Below the pieces are notes generated by a model, which ran no database searches, was not told the origin of the DNA, and worked only from the letters and a program-made list of their open reading frames with translations. From positions 5,022,001 to 5,086,000 of the forward strand of contig NC_039492.1 in NCBI RefSeq assembly GCF_003590095.1: DNA of 64,000 nt, read 5' to 3'. Positions 39,101 to 48,889 of the stretch are shown in pieces. Numbering within the stretch: the stretch's first letter is position 1; each line of letters opens with the position of its first letter. The position numbers were made by a program, and so were the translations under genes. This DNA comes from Trichoplusia ni. Taxonomy: Eukaryota > Arthropoda > Insecta > Lepidoptera > Noctuidae.

Positions 39101-42100
39101 AACATCCCTCCACGACATGAAGGCCATAGTGAAGACGTGGCGCAACCGCCTGCCCGTGGTGGCGGACCCGCTGTCCCACTGGGGCGCCATCTTCACGTGG
39201 CGCCAGCACCACTACCAGTTCATCGCGTCGCACTACGACTCGCAGACCGACCACGCGACCAACCACAGCATGCTCGGTGTTCATGCAAGCGCCCAGGTAA
39301 CGTTCCCGAAGCGCTAGGTTCGTATCCTGCACGTTGAAAGGAGACACGACCGGCTTGATTCAAGTTCTCTTTCCATATAAAGCGAGTCATTTTGCTAATT
39401 AAGTCTACTTTGACATTTTAATGGGTGATTAACTTTTTTAATGTATTCAAATATAAATCAGTTCGTCAATAACTTAATAGATCAATTACTTGTCAATATA
39501 GACACCGGCAAACACTTTCGCAAACAGTGGTCACACAATTCTCAGTGCACTAATTTTCATTTTCTCATTAACTTTCAAATGCTATAAATACATGAACGCT
39601 TGTGTGTCTGTATGTTTGTTTAGTATCTCCATGAATAACTTTGTAAATTTGCCCAATTTAGTAACTAGAAAAGACTTTGCTCTACAGTGGAAGACTGAAA
39701 TCTAATTAATAACTTGGATCTCACGCATTAAAAAACCATACACCCTTTTCACTGTTTTAGTTGAAGTATTTGCTTTTATGACCTTTATATTACAATAAAT
39801 CGTAATGTAATCATATAAGACAGTCCTAAGCGAATGCTTTAATAAGAGTTAAATGACTAATATTTCTCAAAGCTCTTTAATAAACTCATGTCTTAACAGT
39901 ACGGAGAGGGAACGACTGACGTACTAGATTCATAAACTCGATCCAGTCCTACCCTCTTCGTTCTTCCAGAAAGTTCTATCCATCTATCTCTCAATGTTCT
40001 CTTTCTAAGAAGTTTGCCGGTGTCTGTTTAATACGCCAGCCGTGTCTCCTTTTAACATGTCCTGATACACTGACTGGCCGAGTGTCTTCGGCATTCATAG
40101 TCACTGCCGTCCGCCCGCTGAAAGAATATGTTCTTGTCGTTTAAGTCTTGAGCAAGCGATAAGCAATTTATCTGCTGGACAGAAAAAATGCTCACTGCTG
40201 ATATATAAAAAAAAAAACATTTCTTTAGATGAGTTATGTTATTGAAAATAAACCCTAAACGAATTATTGACATACCACTGGTTAGTCGAAACTAGGACTA
40301 ACATGATTTGCTACGTGGAATGTCAGAATTATGGCGGCTGTACACGTTATTGAAGTCGCCAGGCTTATACAACAATTTGTGTCGTGGAAAGACGAACTGA
40401 CACTCTTCGGCGCCAAACAAGAAATAAATCTTGATTACATGTTTTTTTCTTGATCAGCGCTTAAGTTATGTGAACAGTTTGTTTGTAGAAATGTCACGAA
40501 TTATTGTATAGACCAGATGACTTTTCTTAGCGTGTACACACACGCTTAGGAGCATATTCTATCGGCGACGCGGCGTACTTGCACACATTTTCTGTGGATG
40601 TTGTGGAAAGTGATGTCAGGAGGATGATCAGCAGCATCCTCCTGTGCACTAATAACAACATACTGCTAGCACCAATTGGTTTGCCGAGCATGGTGGTAAT
40701 GGCATTTTTCCCTCACATCCGCGCCAGCGGCATGTAAAAAGACCGTGTTCAGCAAAGAGCGTTCACGGTCGACATTGGCAATAAACGACGAAGCCTTTTT
40801 CGTCTCAAAATTCCCAGGGAACATAGCCATTGTCACCATGCTTGATAGATAAATTGGTAAATAGAGTATGGTGTTGTTTGTCACAGGTCTCTACCACAAT
40901 CCATAGTTCAGATGTAAGTAAAGTAAGTTATCCCTTAGTAAAGTTTTTTTATGAGGCCATTAGATCGCACTGAGCAGCCCCGCGGCCGGCGCGCGTCCAG
41001 TGTTGGCACACCGAGTCTCACCGACCTGCACGGCGGCTTAGTGGGGTTTAGTGGACAACCCTCACCTTACTCTTACTTTTTAACGGGGCTTTTCTTTTTG
41101 TAGAAATGTAGATCACAGTAGACATTTGATTGAAGCATTTCGTAAAAATTCAATGATTAACATTTATATTTATTTCAGGCTATAATTCACTTCGCAAAGA
41201 TAGCAAGAAAACACAATCTGTCAGGCGTATGCCTAGACTCGCTACATCGCATATACACAATACCTAGTGTTCCGATCGTGGATTGTTTCCAAAAGATTAG
41301 ACAACAAGTCAAGTGCCACATACAGATGTCCTGGACCGAGGGCAAGGAAGAGTTACAGGAAGGTTTGGACATGATAGAATCGACAAACTTCAAATATTTC
41401 ACTAAAGATATGACAGCAGAGTTTTACGCGTTTAAAGGATTGCTTTTAGCTCAGCTCGGACGGTCGGAAGACGCGAACAAAGCATTCGCAGCCGCCGTCC
41501 AGCTGCACGACACTCTAGTCAAGGCGTGGGCTCTCTGGGGTGATTATTTAGAACAAATATTTATAAGAGACCCGAGACAGATACAGGTGGGCGTCTCTGC
41601 CATGACCTGCTTCCTCCACGCTTGTCGGCACCAGAACGAGTCGAAATCAAGAAAATATTGCGCCAAGGTAAGGTTTTAAAATATATAAATGGTGTATGTC
41701 ATTTGAAAAGTAATTGCTTTAATTTAATAATCTCCTTTTAAAAACCAAACAAATCTCGTATTTCAGGTACTCTGGATGCTAAGTTTCGATGATGAAAAGA
41801 ATAGTCTTGCTGAAGCATTAGACAAATACTCTGTGGGCGTTCCGCCCGTCCAATGGTTGCCATGGATACCACAACTACTTGCATGCCTTGTCCAATATGA
41901 TGGAAATGTCATTCTCAATCTTTTAAGCCATGTAAGTACCTACAAGTTTCAATTACCATGTATGAAATCATATCTCCAAAAACAGATTTTAAATATTAAT
42001 CTATTTATATTCTTTTATCAGGTTGGTCGACTATATCCACAAGCGGTATACTTCCCAATCCGCACGCTATACTTGACTTTGAAGATTGAACAACGCGAGA

Positions 42101-45100
42101 GACATAAAACAGCTGAGAACATCGCAGCGAACCTACCACACCAGCCCACTACCTCTGCTGTGAGTTAAAACATTTTTTTACCTTAAACATGAGGGGGTAA
42201 AGTATATAATTACTAAGCAGGTTACATTAGGTTAATTATACTAAGTTAATTATTAAGTTATATTTATTTGTAGTTGCATAAATGCCCTGAAAATGCTTCT
42301 ATTGTTTTTATATTTTTAAATTAATAGTTAAATTTAAAGGTCCTAAAATCAGGTGTATTTGCACTAACCCTGAAGAATCCCAAACCATCTATCCCGTTCG
42401 CGTCTTGATCCATGTAGTTATATCAATTCTTAGTAAACATAGCTAAAGTAGCCTAAACGAGTAATTATTGTTATCAAGCAAAAAAGTCAGTTTTAGTTCC
42501 ATGTCAAGAAGAAACAATTAGGGATTGAAGGAGTTATTGCAGAACAGATTTTGGTGACCTCGATATAGTGACCTTACAAAAGCAATCTATGCTCTGTTTA
42601 TAACTGAGGTACTATTAAAAACCGAAATTGATAGTTATAGACACAGCATGATTATTTGTAACGTCTCTACATTGTGTGATTCGCAGCTTTATTATCTAAC
42701 TTGCAAATGACGACAGAGTTCATATTACTCTATCGCTACAAGAACGGCATTACACATTACATTTTTCGTTGTGGGTTTTGCAAGTTAGGTAGTATCGCTG
42801 CATTGGTCACGCCGATGTCATGGTTTAATTATATACAGGCCAGCAGCAAGGTGAGTGAGAGCGCATCGTCTTCGAGCAGTGGCTCCACGGGTGAAGCGGG
42901 GACCATAAAGGCCACTTTGCCCATGTGGCGCTGCTCCAAGATAATGCAGCTACAAAGGGAGATACATCCCACTGTCCTCTCGTCGTTAGAGGGCATCGTC
43001 GATCAGGTAAATTGATATTGTTTAATTAAAATACAATTGTTATACACACATAACCATGATTTTCTTATGTGGTTTTATAAAAAATATTTCTTGCAGTGTG
43101 GATAAATAAAAATAAGCCTTGAAGTCAACCCTGTAACTTACAAAGATATTTTTTAAATAGACAGTTATATAACTGGAACATAAATAAACGGTAAACTGAA
43201 AAGAAAACGTTGGTAATTCGTATTATATGACATAACATTCATAATCCTTATTGTTCGACAACGTCATACACATGTCATGAAATATGTATATTAAAAGTTA
43301 AATATCAAGCCTGAGTCTGGCTGTTTTTGTGCATGTGACTTAAATGTTTCCCCGCGACACAATGATTTAATTCCTTAATGCGGGCGTCGTATAAAAAACT
43401 TCGCACTTAGTTCTTGGATCACTATAATATTTTTTTTTTTTTTTTTAATATTCTTCTATTATGTGCTTGTTCAGTATTCTTGTATTATGTGTGTAGATGG
43501 TATGGTTCAGAGAGAACTGGTACGAGGAGGTACTGCGCCAGCTGCGCGCGGGGCTGGTGAAGTGCTACGTGGTCGCCTTCCACCACCGCACCGCCGTCGC
43601 CGACGCTACCGTCACGCCGCACACGCTCAACTTCATCAAGAAAGTCGTATCCACCTTCGGCATTGGTATTGGTATAAGTAAGTTCGTTAACACTGAACAT
43701 GCTTCATACAGATCTTTTGTTTTTGTTTTCGAACTGATTGGATCATACGTATATCTTAATATGTCAGTAGAGTTTTCCTATAATTAGACACATCATTAAA
43801 GGGTAATCCATTACTTATTTTAAAAACTTTGTCGCCTTTTAAAATGTGAATGTCATTCTTCAATTACAGAATGTTTGTGCAGTCTAGTTCTCAGAAAACT
43901 TTATAGCTCTTTATTAAATTGAGAATAGGCAATAATATCCATATTTTATGTTTTCACGACAATTACATAATATATATCTTTCATCTAGAATTCATCACCA
44001 TTGAACATGTTGAAGTAATATAACAAGCCATTTATTTCAGAAATATAACAACAAGTGTCGTAAATCATGAGTTGTTAAGGTAAAACGTTACTTGCAGAAT
44101 AGATGGTATACTTTTTAATTGTTTTAATAATTACGTGTGCTATCTGCTCGCGAGAGCGTTCTTTCATATAGGTACTCTATTTTGTATGTCGACAGAATGT
44201 ATTTCAACACGTACTGAAAGTGGTGCATTGTCTTCAGCTGCATCAGAGAGTCTCGCCCGTCGCGCGCAGTCCACGGTACAGGACCCGGTCTTCCAGAAGA
44301 TGAAGAGCCAGTTCACCGCCGACTTTGACTTCTCGCAGCCAAACGCCATGAAGCTGCAGAATCTTATACAGAAACTGAGGAAATGGGTCAAAATCCTGGA
44401 GGCCAAGACAAAGGTTCTGCCAAAGTAAGTAGAGCTGTTCAGTGTTAGCGCTCCAGCAAAGGTAAAACTTTCCTTTTTATAAATGTGTCGTCCTTTTTAT
44501 TAGACTTGAACTAGCAAAATATGTGTCAGTAACCGGTTGGAGGTTACTTTAAAGACAAGTTAATAAAACAAGGTAACTATTTCTTAATCTCTATATTTGC
44601 TTACAGATCATTCCTTATTGAAGAAAAATGCAGGTTCTTATCCAACTTCAGTCTAAAGACAGCTGAAGTAGAACTACCTGGGGAGTTCCTACTGCCCAAG
44701 CACACTCACTACCACGTGCGAATAGCGAGATTCATGCCTCGAGTTGAAATCGTACAGAAACACAACACGTCTGCACGCAGACTGTACATTCGCGGGCACA
44801 ATGGAAAGATATATCCGTACCTAGTGGTCAATGATTCCGGACTAGGTGATGCAAGGAGGGAAGAGCGAGTCCTACAACTGCTTAGAATGCTGAATCATTA
44901 TTTAGGAAAGCAAAAGGAGACGTCTCGAAGATTTTTGCACTTCACTGTACCACGAGTAGTCTCTGTGTCGCCGCAAATGCGTCTCGTGGAAGATAATCCT
45001 AGTTCGGTCTCCTTATTGGATATTTATCGCACTGAGTGCGCGAATAGGTACGTTTTGTTCTGCTGTTGATAGCTTCATATTTAAAATATTATCTAGATTT

Positions 45101-46423
45101 TCTGTTTGGGAAATGTAATGGTTATTTAAATAACAGTGTTTTATTGTGCTTTAAAATTCGTAGGGGAGTGGAATACGACGCTCCAGTCGCCCGTTACTAT
45201 GAGAGGCTTGCGGCAGTCCAAGCCCGCGGCTCGCAAGCATCACATCAAGTCTTGCGAGACATTCTCCGTGAGGTTAGTAATATAAATTACCCCGTAAAAT
45301 GGCAAGACCTTAAAAAAATTAAATCTTTTGTAATTTGTACTACTTTTATCACTAGCAGTAATCGAAGAAACACGTTTATTATTTTTTCTAATTTGTAACT
45401 ATTTTTATCTTTTCACAGGTACAAGCTACAATGGTGCCAAAGGGAATGTTACGCGAGTGGGCCGCCGCAACATTCTCAGCACCCACCGACTACTGGACGT
45501 TTAGAAAGATGCTCACACTACAGCTGTCCCTAGCTAGCTTCGCAGAATATGTACTACACCTCACCCGACTCAACCCTGACATGATGTACGTCCATCAGGA
45601 TTCGGGACTCCTAAACGTGTCCTACTTCAAGTTCGACGTCGATGACACCACAGGTACGTCCAATACCAAGGGTTTTCTGGAACTTTCCTTAATCATATTT
45701 ATGTACAGTTTCAGTGGCAGCTTGGTAAGACATCTTTCACTATTCATGTTATGTAGTTTTAAGGGCTTTGTTATCGACACTGTGGGATTATATTTTTTTC
45801 GCCATTTGATTATTTCTATTTTCGTTTTTTTTAACCGTTTCGCGATAATACCTGTGTCGCGTCTTTGGCCGGAATAGTTGCTTATTGGACTTTTATGCAT
45901 ACAGGTGAATTAGATTGCAATCGTCCAGTGCCGTTCCGCCTCACGCCGAATATTTCTGAGCTTCTGACGACTATTGGCATCACGGGACCGCTAACAGCAT
46001 CCGCTATTGCCATCGCTCGCTGTCTTGTCACACCAAACTTTAAGGTAAATATATCACAATCTTTAAGTTTAGAATCCTTAATCAAAAGTTACAAGTATAA
46101 AGTTTAAATAATAATAATTTACACAGATCCAGTCCATTCTCCGCACGATCTTGCGAGATGAAATGGTCACTGGCTATAGAAAACGGTTAGAAGACAAATC
46201 AGGTATGCCAACAGCAGGAACATCAACAGAGAACAAGCCGGTGGAGATGGACAACGAAACTATCATCAACATGGTTAACAAGGCTGTGACAGTCATTATG
46301 AACCGGCTTAACTCTATGGCACTGTTTGATGGGCCTGACAGCAAGGTGGCGACACTGGTGACGGCCGCCAATAGTCATGACAACCTGTGTCGAATGGACC
46401 CGGCGTGGCACCCCTGGCTGTAA
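18651..46423 (+). CDS. Nipped-A: TRRAP / Nipped-A, complete, 47 coding exons, 3,875 codons
   Basis: The activator-recruiting scaffold of SAGA and Tip60/NuA4 histone acetyltransferase complexes, a nuclear PIKK-family pseudokinase. Exons: 18651-18797, 20809-21114, 21523-21732, 21811-21977, 22115-22350, 22581-22785, 22986-23177, 23398-23668, 23906-24127, 24406-26217, 26291-26489, 26566-26801, 26928-27168, 27285-27486, 27655-27979, 28116-28277, 28449-28700, 29020-29219, 29429-29499, 29705-29910, 30171-30344, 30732-30926, 31270-31419, 31665-31913, 32095-32388, 32591-32704, 32939-33153, 33449-33687, 34000-34231, 35042-35228, 35648-35778, 36013-36163, 36538-36681, 36955-37225, 37521-37732, 39081-39296, 41179-41667, 41767-41931, 42022-42159, 42839-43006, 43497-43677, 44196-44424, 44607-45047, 45164-45272, 45419-45653, 45905-46044, 46127-46423. 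All introns are GT-AG and phases agree throughout; the sum is 11,628 bases. Human TRRAP is about 3,859 residues. Introns over 300 bases not listed separately show nothing recognisable. Exon 3 could instead end at 21717. Confidence 0.97.
19898..20126 (+). repeat. Retroposon 3' fragment (GCCCGCGACTTCGTCC family)
   Basis: It begins CTAGCTGTTGCCCGCGACTT and ends with the ATATTAGTATAGAT signature of this family. Internally there is a short (AAAC) microsatellite. It matches the inverted copy at 1193-1455 over most of its length. This is a typical moth LINE/SINE 3' end inserted in TRRAP intron 1, in sense orientation, with no coding capacity. Confidence 0.8.
20335..20379. repeat. 20-bp hairpin in TRRAP intron 1
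   Basis: The arms 20335-20354 and 20360-20379 are inverted copies with one difference, and the loop is AGTAC. As RNA on the plus strand the single difference is a U-G wobble, so the stem is fully paired. It is shorter than a usual microRNA precursor. No relation to known elements is visible. Confidence 0.75.
24406..26217 (+). CDS. Nipped-A: TRRAP exon 10: large conserved HEAT exon
   Basis: A 1,812-base exon, far longer than the other 46, encoding residues 653-1256. It carries the most conserved part of the solenoid: FSMMNPQTFQEIF, NYFLLLRALFRSIGGGSHDLLYQEFLPLLPNLL, LHKQHMKDLFVELCLTVPVRLS, then LGKFGGGNRKM, IRHYT-type repeats and YAKLGGCIAVKFMVEKM. The acceptor is ttgcag and the donor is CAG|gtaata. 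Long antisense frames across it (24393-24716, 25072-25346) are shadows. Confidence 0.95.
26291..34231 (+). CDS. Nipped-A: TRRAP exons 11-29: middle and C-terminal HEAT solenoid
   Basis: Residues 1257-2575 in 19 exons. Landmarks shared with TRRAP of other animals are PPKKHLLRHQPANAQ, LCEAEDAMLGKLPCYK, MIEAGSPFREPLVKFL, RLMTFAWPCLLGKNYVDP, GHLLLSHIIAKFAIHKRIVLQVFHSLLKAHAVEAR, MEDGNTMLTHWTKKIIVEDGH, RRLAVDLAEVALKWELQRI and LREKSILLVKLMQYVEKRFP. Lineage-specific Ala/Gly/Thr-rich inserts sit in exon 25 (near ASTSTGTAAATPATGT) and exon 27 (GVVPGAAGAAPAAGAAP). Exon 29 ends in an acidic serine-rich linker. Several of these exons (23, 25, 27) are very GC-rich while their introns are AT-rich. Confidence 0.93.
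28416..28439. repeat. Perfect 24-bp palindrome in TRRAP intron 16
   Basis: The 24 bases read identically on both strands (half-site AAAAGATGTATT) with no spacer. It ends nine bases before exon 17, overlapping the branch/pyrimidine-tract zone of that acceptor. AT-rich palindromes of this size can extrude or fold in RNA. Function unknown. Confidence 0.85.
34232..35041 (+). other. TRRAP intron 29, hosts a 5S-SINE
   Basis: An 810-base intron. Almost half of it is the SINE at 34323-34688 and its flanking direct repeats; the remainder is AT-rich without recognisable content. Confidence 0.75.
34312..34699 (-). mobile_element. 5S-rRNA-derived SINE with 11-bp target duplication
   Basis: Body 34323-34688, inserted antisense to TRRAP. 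An 11-base direct repeat AACAGAGCTTT lies outside each end (34312-34322 and 34689-34699), as expected for LINE-driven retroposition. Read on the minus strand, the head includes CGATCTCAAGTTAAGC and, about 25 bases later, GTAGATGGGTGACCATCTTT. These match the internal promoter region of 5S rRNA (GAAGTTAAGC ... TTGGATGGGTGACCGCCT) in order and spacing. The body and tail are the common moth repeat with CCGGCTGTTATTCC, GGTAACTGGGTTAAGGAGGT and CATAGTTGGGAAAAGG, ending in a short ATGA-type tail. This is the SINE3 (5S-headed) layout. The 5S assignment is from pattern memory, not a search. Confidence 0.8.
35042..44424 (+). CDS. Nipped-A: TRRAP exons 30-42: FAT domain region
   Basis: Residues ~2575-3469. 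This is the helical FAT repeat region that wraps the pseudokinase. Conserved blocks are KYLGKTHNLWHRMTLNLEQMAF, LQEEDMWSGLWQKHARY, AIAYEQQGFFEQAQ, SLHDMKAIVKTWRNRLP, HSMLGVHASAQAIIHFAKIARK, IPSVPIVDCFQKIRQQVK, ESTNFKYFTKDMTAEFYA, CFLHACRHQNESKSRKYCAK, QAVYFPIRTLYLTLKIEQRER and HTLNFIKKVVSTFG. Exon 35 (37521-37732) is extremely GC-rich with an Ala/Arg-rich stretch in place of less biased residues. Exon 40 begins with a serine-rich insert. Introns 35 (1.35 kb) and 36 (1.9 kb) are the longest in this part. Confidence 0.93.
37367..37399. repeat. Perfect 14-bp hairpin in TRRAP intron 34
   Basis: The arms GACTTTCTGATAAG (37367-37380) and its exact complement (37386-37399) are separated by ACAGG. 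It stands alone with no extended inverted repeat. Could be a mini fold-back remnant or an RNA structure. Confidence 0.85.
37733..39080 (+). other. TRRAP intron 35
   Basis: A 1.35-kb intron between the GC-rich exons 35 and 36. Its notable content is the exon-35-like segment at 38582-38767. The rest is AT-rich and unremarkable. Confidence 0.7.
38582..38767 (+). pseudogene. Diverged duplicate of TRRAP exon 35 (exon relic or cassette exon)
   Basis: The plus frame is open from 38582 to 38866. Its translation LQWLISLTSSAAHSLTCVSM, then MLHAAKQQMESNESSQIHA, parallels the end of exon 35 (EWRRLPRLVSHAHLPLLRAA, then QQLMELSEAAQIHT). Over the last 16 codons before the donor I count 36 of 48 bases identical. 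A good donor (GCC|gtaagt) sits at 38768, exactly where exon 35 has its own. An acceptor-like tgtacag ends at 38647, which would give a 120-base phase-0 exon that could be inserted between exons 35 and 36 without breaking the frame. It is about 850 bases downstream of exon 35 and much poorer in GC. It could not replace exon 35, because intron 34 is phase 1. Whether it is spliced is unknown. Confidence 0.65.
39297..41178 (+). other. TRRAP intron 36, largely unassigned
   Basis: A 1.9-kb intron. It holds a 9-bp inverted pair (AGGAGGATG ... CATCCTCCT, 40617-40642) and a GC-rich patch near 40975-41035. Neither matches an element I recognise. No open frame here looks like TRRAP. Confidence 0.55.
42160..44195 (+). 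other. TRRAP introns 39, 40 and 41
   Basis: Introns 42160-42838, 43007-43496 and 43678-44195 lie between exons 39 and 42. They are AT-rich; intron 40 has a long T run near 43430-43446. The acceptor before exon 41 (attatgtgtgtag) is pyrimidine-poor, but the join DQ|MVWFREN is supported by conservation. No other content recognised. Confidence 0.6.
44607..46044 (+). CDS. Nipped-A: TRRAP exons 43-46: PI3K-like pseudokinase domain
   Basis: Residues ~3469-3777. The fold is clear from PRVEIVQKHNTSARRLYIRG, GHNGKIYPYLVVND, RREERVLQLLRMLNHYL, SPQMRLVEDNPSSVSLLDIY, SHQVLRDILREVQ and RPVPFRLTPNISELLTTIGI. The catalytic elements are absent: where active PIKKs have Asp-Arg-His-x-x-Asn the sequence reads HLTRLNPDMMYV, and the DFG position reads FDVDD. 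That is the normal state for TRRAP, which acts as a scaffold without kinase activity. So this is a family trait and not decay. Confidence 0.95.
46127..46423 (+). CDS. Nipped-A: TRRAP exon 47: FATC terminus and stop
   Basis: Last 98 residues. After a variable linker (GMPTAGTSTENKPVEMDNE) come the conserved helix NMVNKAVTVIMNRLNSMALFDG and the FATC end DNLCRMDPAWHPWL, identical to the terminal residues of TRRAP in other animals, followed by TAA at 46421-46423. This fixes the 3' end of the coding region with high certainty. Confidence 0.97.
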   Translation: MQSILRTILRDEMVTGYRKRLEDKSGMPTAGTSTENKPVEMDNETIINMVNKAVTVIMNRLNSMALFDGPDSKVATLVTAANSHDNLCRMDPAWHPWL

Positions 46424-47303
46424 ACTCTCCAAAGAGGACTTAATATATTAGGCTGCTAACATCAACAATTCTCCTATGGCTTATACTGGTACCCAATTTT
46501 ATAGAACCGAACAATATTGTAAGTGTAACAATGGACATAATAAGTAGCTGGTGAACTGCTGCAAGATACTTGATGCATTTATGTTAACAAGAACTGAGGC
46601 GCATGGAAAATTAATGTGAAAGTGGTTTTAGTTTAAGTTATTAGTTTTTTAATTGTCTAGATTCTCAGGTAAGGAATTACTACAATTTGACTCATGAGTT
46701 TAAAAGTCGACATTAAACATTGGGAAATAGATCGAATATGTTGCTTCTTGTGAATTTAAACCAAGGAGAAGGACATTTTTTTTTTATATTAAAAATAGAT
46801 TGTGTTATATATTGCATCGACATAGTAATAGTACAGTTTTTTTAAATACTTTTTTTATGTGTATATGTTAGCAATAGGACCTGTGTTACTTATCGTCAAT
46901 AATGTAGTCAAGTTGATTCATGATTCATGATTGATGAAGTTGATTATTCATGGGAAAAAAATGGGTAGTTCTTAAATATATTCTTGCAATTCGTAGTTTC
47001 ATTGTATAAAAAAATATTGGGCATTAAAAATAATAGTATTTAAATAGATGAATGTTTCCGCACTAAGTATAATTTAATAAATAACAAAATGTTTGTCGTT
47101 ATCAACTTCTCAATAGGAGCTTTATATAAATTATTGTATTACCATATTGTTCTAAAAGCCAATGTATTAATGTTTAATCCCAGGTTGCCTTGTATGTAGT
47201 AAAGTAGGAAATTTTCTAAATGTTACTTAAGTGTTTCTTATAACTTATCAGCTATGTGTCTATAGGTTGTGTTAAATGGTATTTGACAAATAAAAATTAC
47301 TCA
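46424..47303 (+). other. Nipped-A: TRRAP 3'UTR
   Basis: AT-rich sequence after the stop. AATAAA hexamers occur near 47082 and at 47289-47294; the latter lies directly before the fold-back repeat and is the best candidate end. Confidence 0.5.
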
Positions 47304-47538
47304 GACAGATGACTTTTTAAAGAATATTGGATTTTAGTTTTTATTTTATCAAATCACTAAGATAAAAGGCATCAAAAATGAAGTTTTTAGTTTGCCAGTT
47401 AAAAGTGAACTGGTAAAATAAATGTAATTGACAAAATCTCCGAAATTAGAACACACGTGTAGCATAATGAAAATGCTCATCATTTTCATTATTTTGACAA
47501 AATGAAAAGTAAAAATCCAATATTTTATATAATCTGTC
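47304..47538. repeat. 235-bp fold-back (MITE-like) repeat
   Basis: The two halves are inverted copies. Matching pairs from outside in are GACAGAT (47304-47310) with ATCTGTC (47532-47538); the perfect 13-mer AATATTGGATTTT (47323-47335) with its complement (47512-47524), continuing inward with scattered mismatches; and a perfect 12-bp stem (47464-47475 with 47481-47492) with loop CTCAT. It has no coding content and I see no clear target duplication, so the family is unassigned. Confidence 0.65.
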
Positions 47539-47561
47539 ATTAATTAGTTTTTTTTTGCGTC

Positions 47562-47944
47562 ATGGCGAGTTCATTTTATAGGAAAGGCACTAATGTTGTA
47601 GGTAAGTCTGTCCATTGGTCTATTCATTTAAATAACTTTGTAAATAAACATAATTTAGCTTGTATATTAAATGTTTAATGTGTTGTTGATTATTTTTTGT
47701 AATTAAATTTAAAGTGAGACATTTTAGATTATTAAATGTTGATTTTTGGGTTAAGATGCATAAAGCCTATTGGAAAGTAATCTGCTTATCTGTGTCCTAC
47801 ACTAATACTGCGCGTATAAAGCCAGTTGAAATAGGTAGACTTAAATATTCTTCTTGTAACGGATTTAGTACATTTGTAACCATTTTAATCATGTGCTTCA
47901 CCGACACATTACTGCATTATTACATCTTTAGGTTAAGAAAATGA
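47562..47944 (+). CDS. Possible two-exon small gene, unrecognised
   Basis: An ATG in fair context (cgtcATGG) at 47562 starts MASSFYRKGTNVV and reaches a strong donor (GTAG|gtaagtc) at 47602. The first AG that restores the frame is at 47713-47714, after which the frame is open to TGA at 47942-47944, giving ~90 residues with a hydrophobic segment (FVTILIMCF). The short first exon plus donor looks real, but the second exon may be coincidence and the true partner could be elsewhere. I do not recognise the product. Confidence 0.2.
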
Positions 47945-48889
47945 CTTTAAATTTTATCTGTTAGTCAATATTGTAAACTGTACTTTTGTGATCCCAAAAG
48001 CGGAAAGTATTAAAATTTAACGATTATTCTTAATCTTGTTTTATTTACGTTTTACTTTTTTGTCTCGTATGTCATAAACCTGTTTGATGGCGGCGACATA
48101 AACGTAATGAAGCTGTGATTGCATGTGCATGAGTGACAGGTAAGTACCTCTCTGGGTGAAAGTACTGGGCATCAAGTGTGCGACTAATAAGCGTGTACGG
48201 TCGCCCCGCGCGGCCCGCCTGCGCCAGCGCTGCGCCTGCACTGCTGCGCCCGACTCGATCGTTAGATAGTAAAACTGATTTCATCATTGTAACAATGGGA
48301 AAGAAAGTGCAGTAATTGTAGGATAGGGCAGGAACTGCTTACACTGTTACCCGCCATTCTTATGTATAACAAATATATACAGCATTGTCTGATGTCCCAT
48401 ATGTTAGCACGGCGCGTGTTTATTCGTACTTATGTAAATAGACGCTCCGTCAATTAGAATTCTAATTTATTGTATGAAAAATATCATCACTATTATTATT
48501 TTTTCATGGTGCAAAACTGACTTCAAGTCTACCCAATGATTTCCAGAAGAATTACCCACGCATTAAAGTTGTGTTAATTTGTGAGCTACTTTAAACGGCA
48601 GCAAGGAAAGTATCGTAATTTAATCAACGGTTTAGGAGGATGTAGAAAGGGCTTGTCACCACGTTCTTCAAATTATATGAGTATCATATGTTAATGTTAA
48701 GATTTAGACTAGCTAAATCAAGCTACGCCCTAATCTAACAAAAAATGTTTTTTTTTCAATATTGACCAATTACTGCGCAAATATTTCTCAAGATCTATCT
48801 CAGGACCAACTGAAGCCTAAGTTAGATTGAAAATGTCTAACATTTTGATTTTAGATAGATACACGTAACCATTAGCATTGATTCTTACG
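47945..48889. other. Spacer with a GC-rich patch
   Basis: Around 48196-48255 is a short GC-rich patch. At 48138 a perfect donor-like CAG|gtaagtac occurs; because that motif is near-palindromic, both strands look splice-like here, and minus frames (48041-48287) cross it. I cannot assign a gene. Confidence 0.4.

Noticed and set aside
42839..42850. Donor-like AAG|GTGAGT inside TRRAP exon 40, which would make a 12-base microexon
   Set aside because: Using it would drop the conserved block LPMWRCSKIMQLQREIHPT; the full exon is in frame and conserved.
45419..45653. Loss of kinase catalytic motifs read as gene decay
   Set aside because: TRRAP proteins in general lack these residues; the surrounding sequence is highly conserved and the frame is intact.
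48041..48287. Two overlapping minus-strand frames of 66 and 71 codons with a splice-like motif
   Set aside because: The gtaagtac/gtacttac site is near-palindromic, so both strands look spliced. No protein family recognised and frames disagree.
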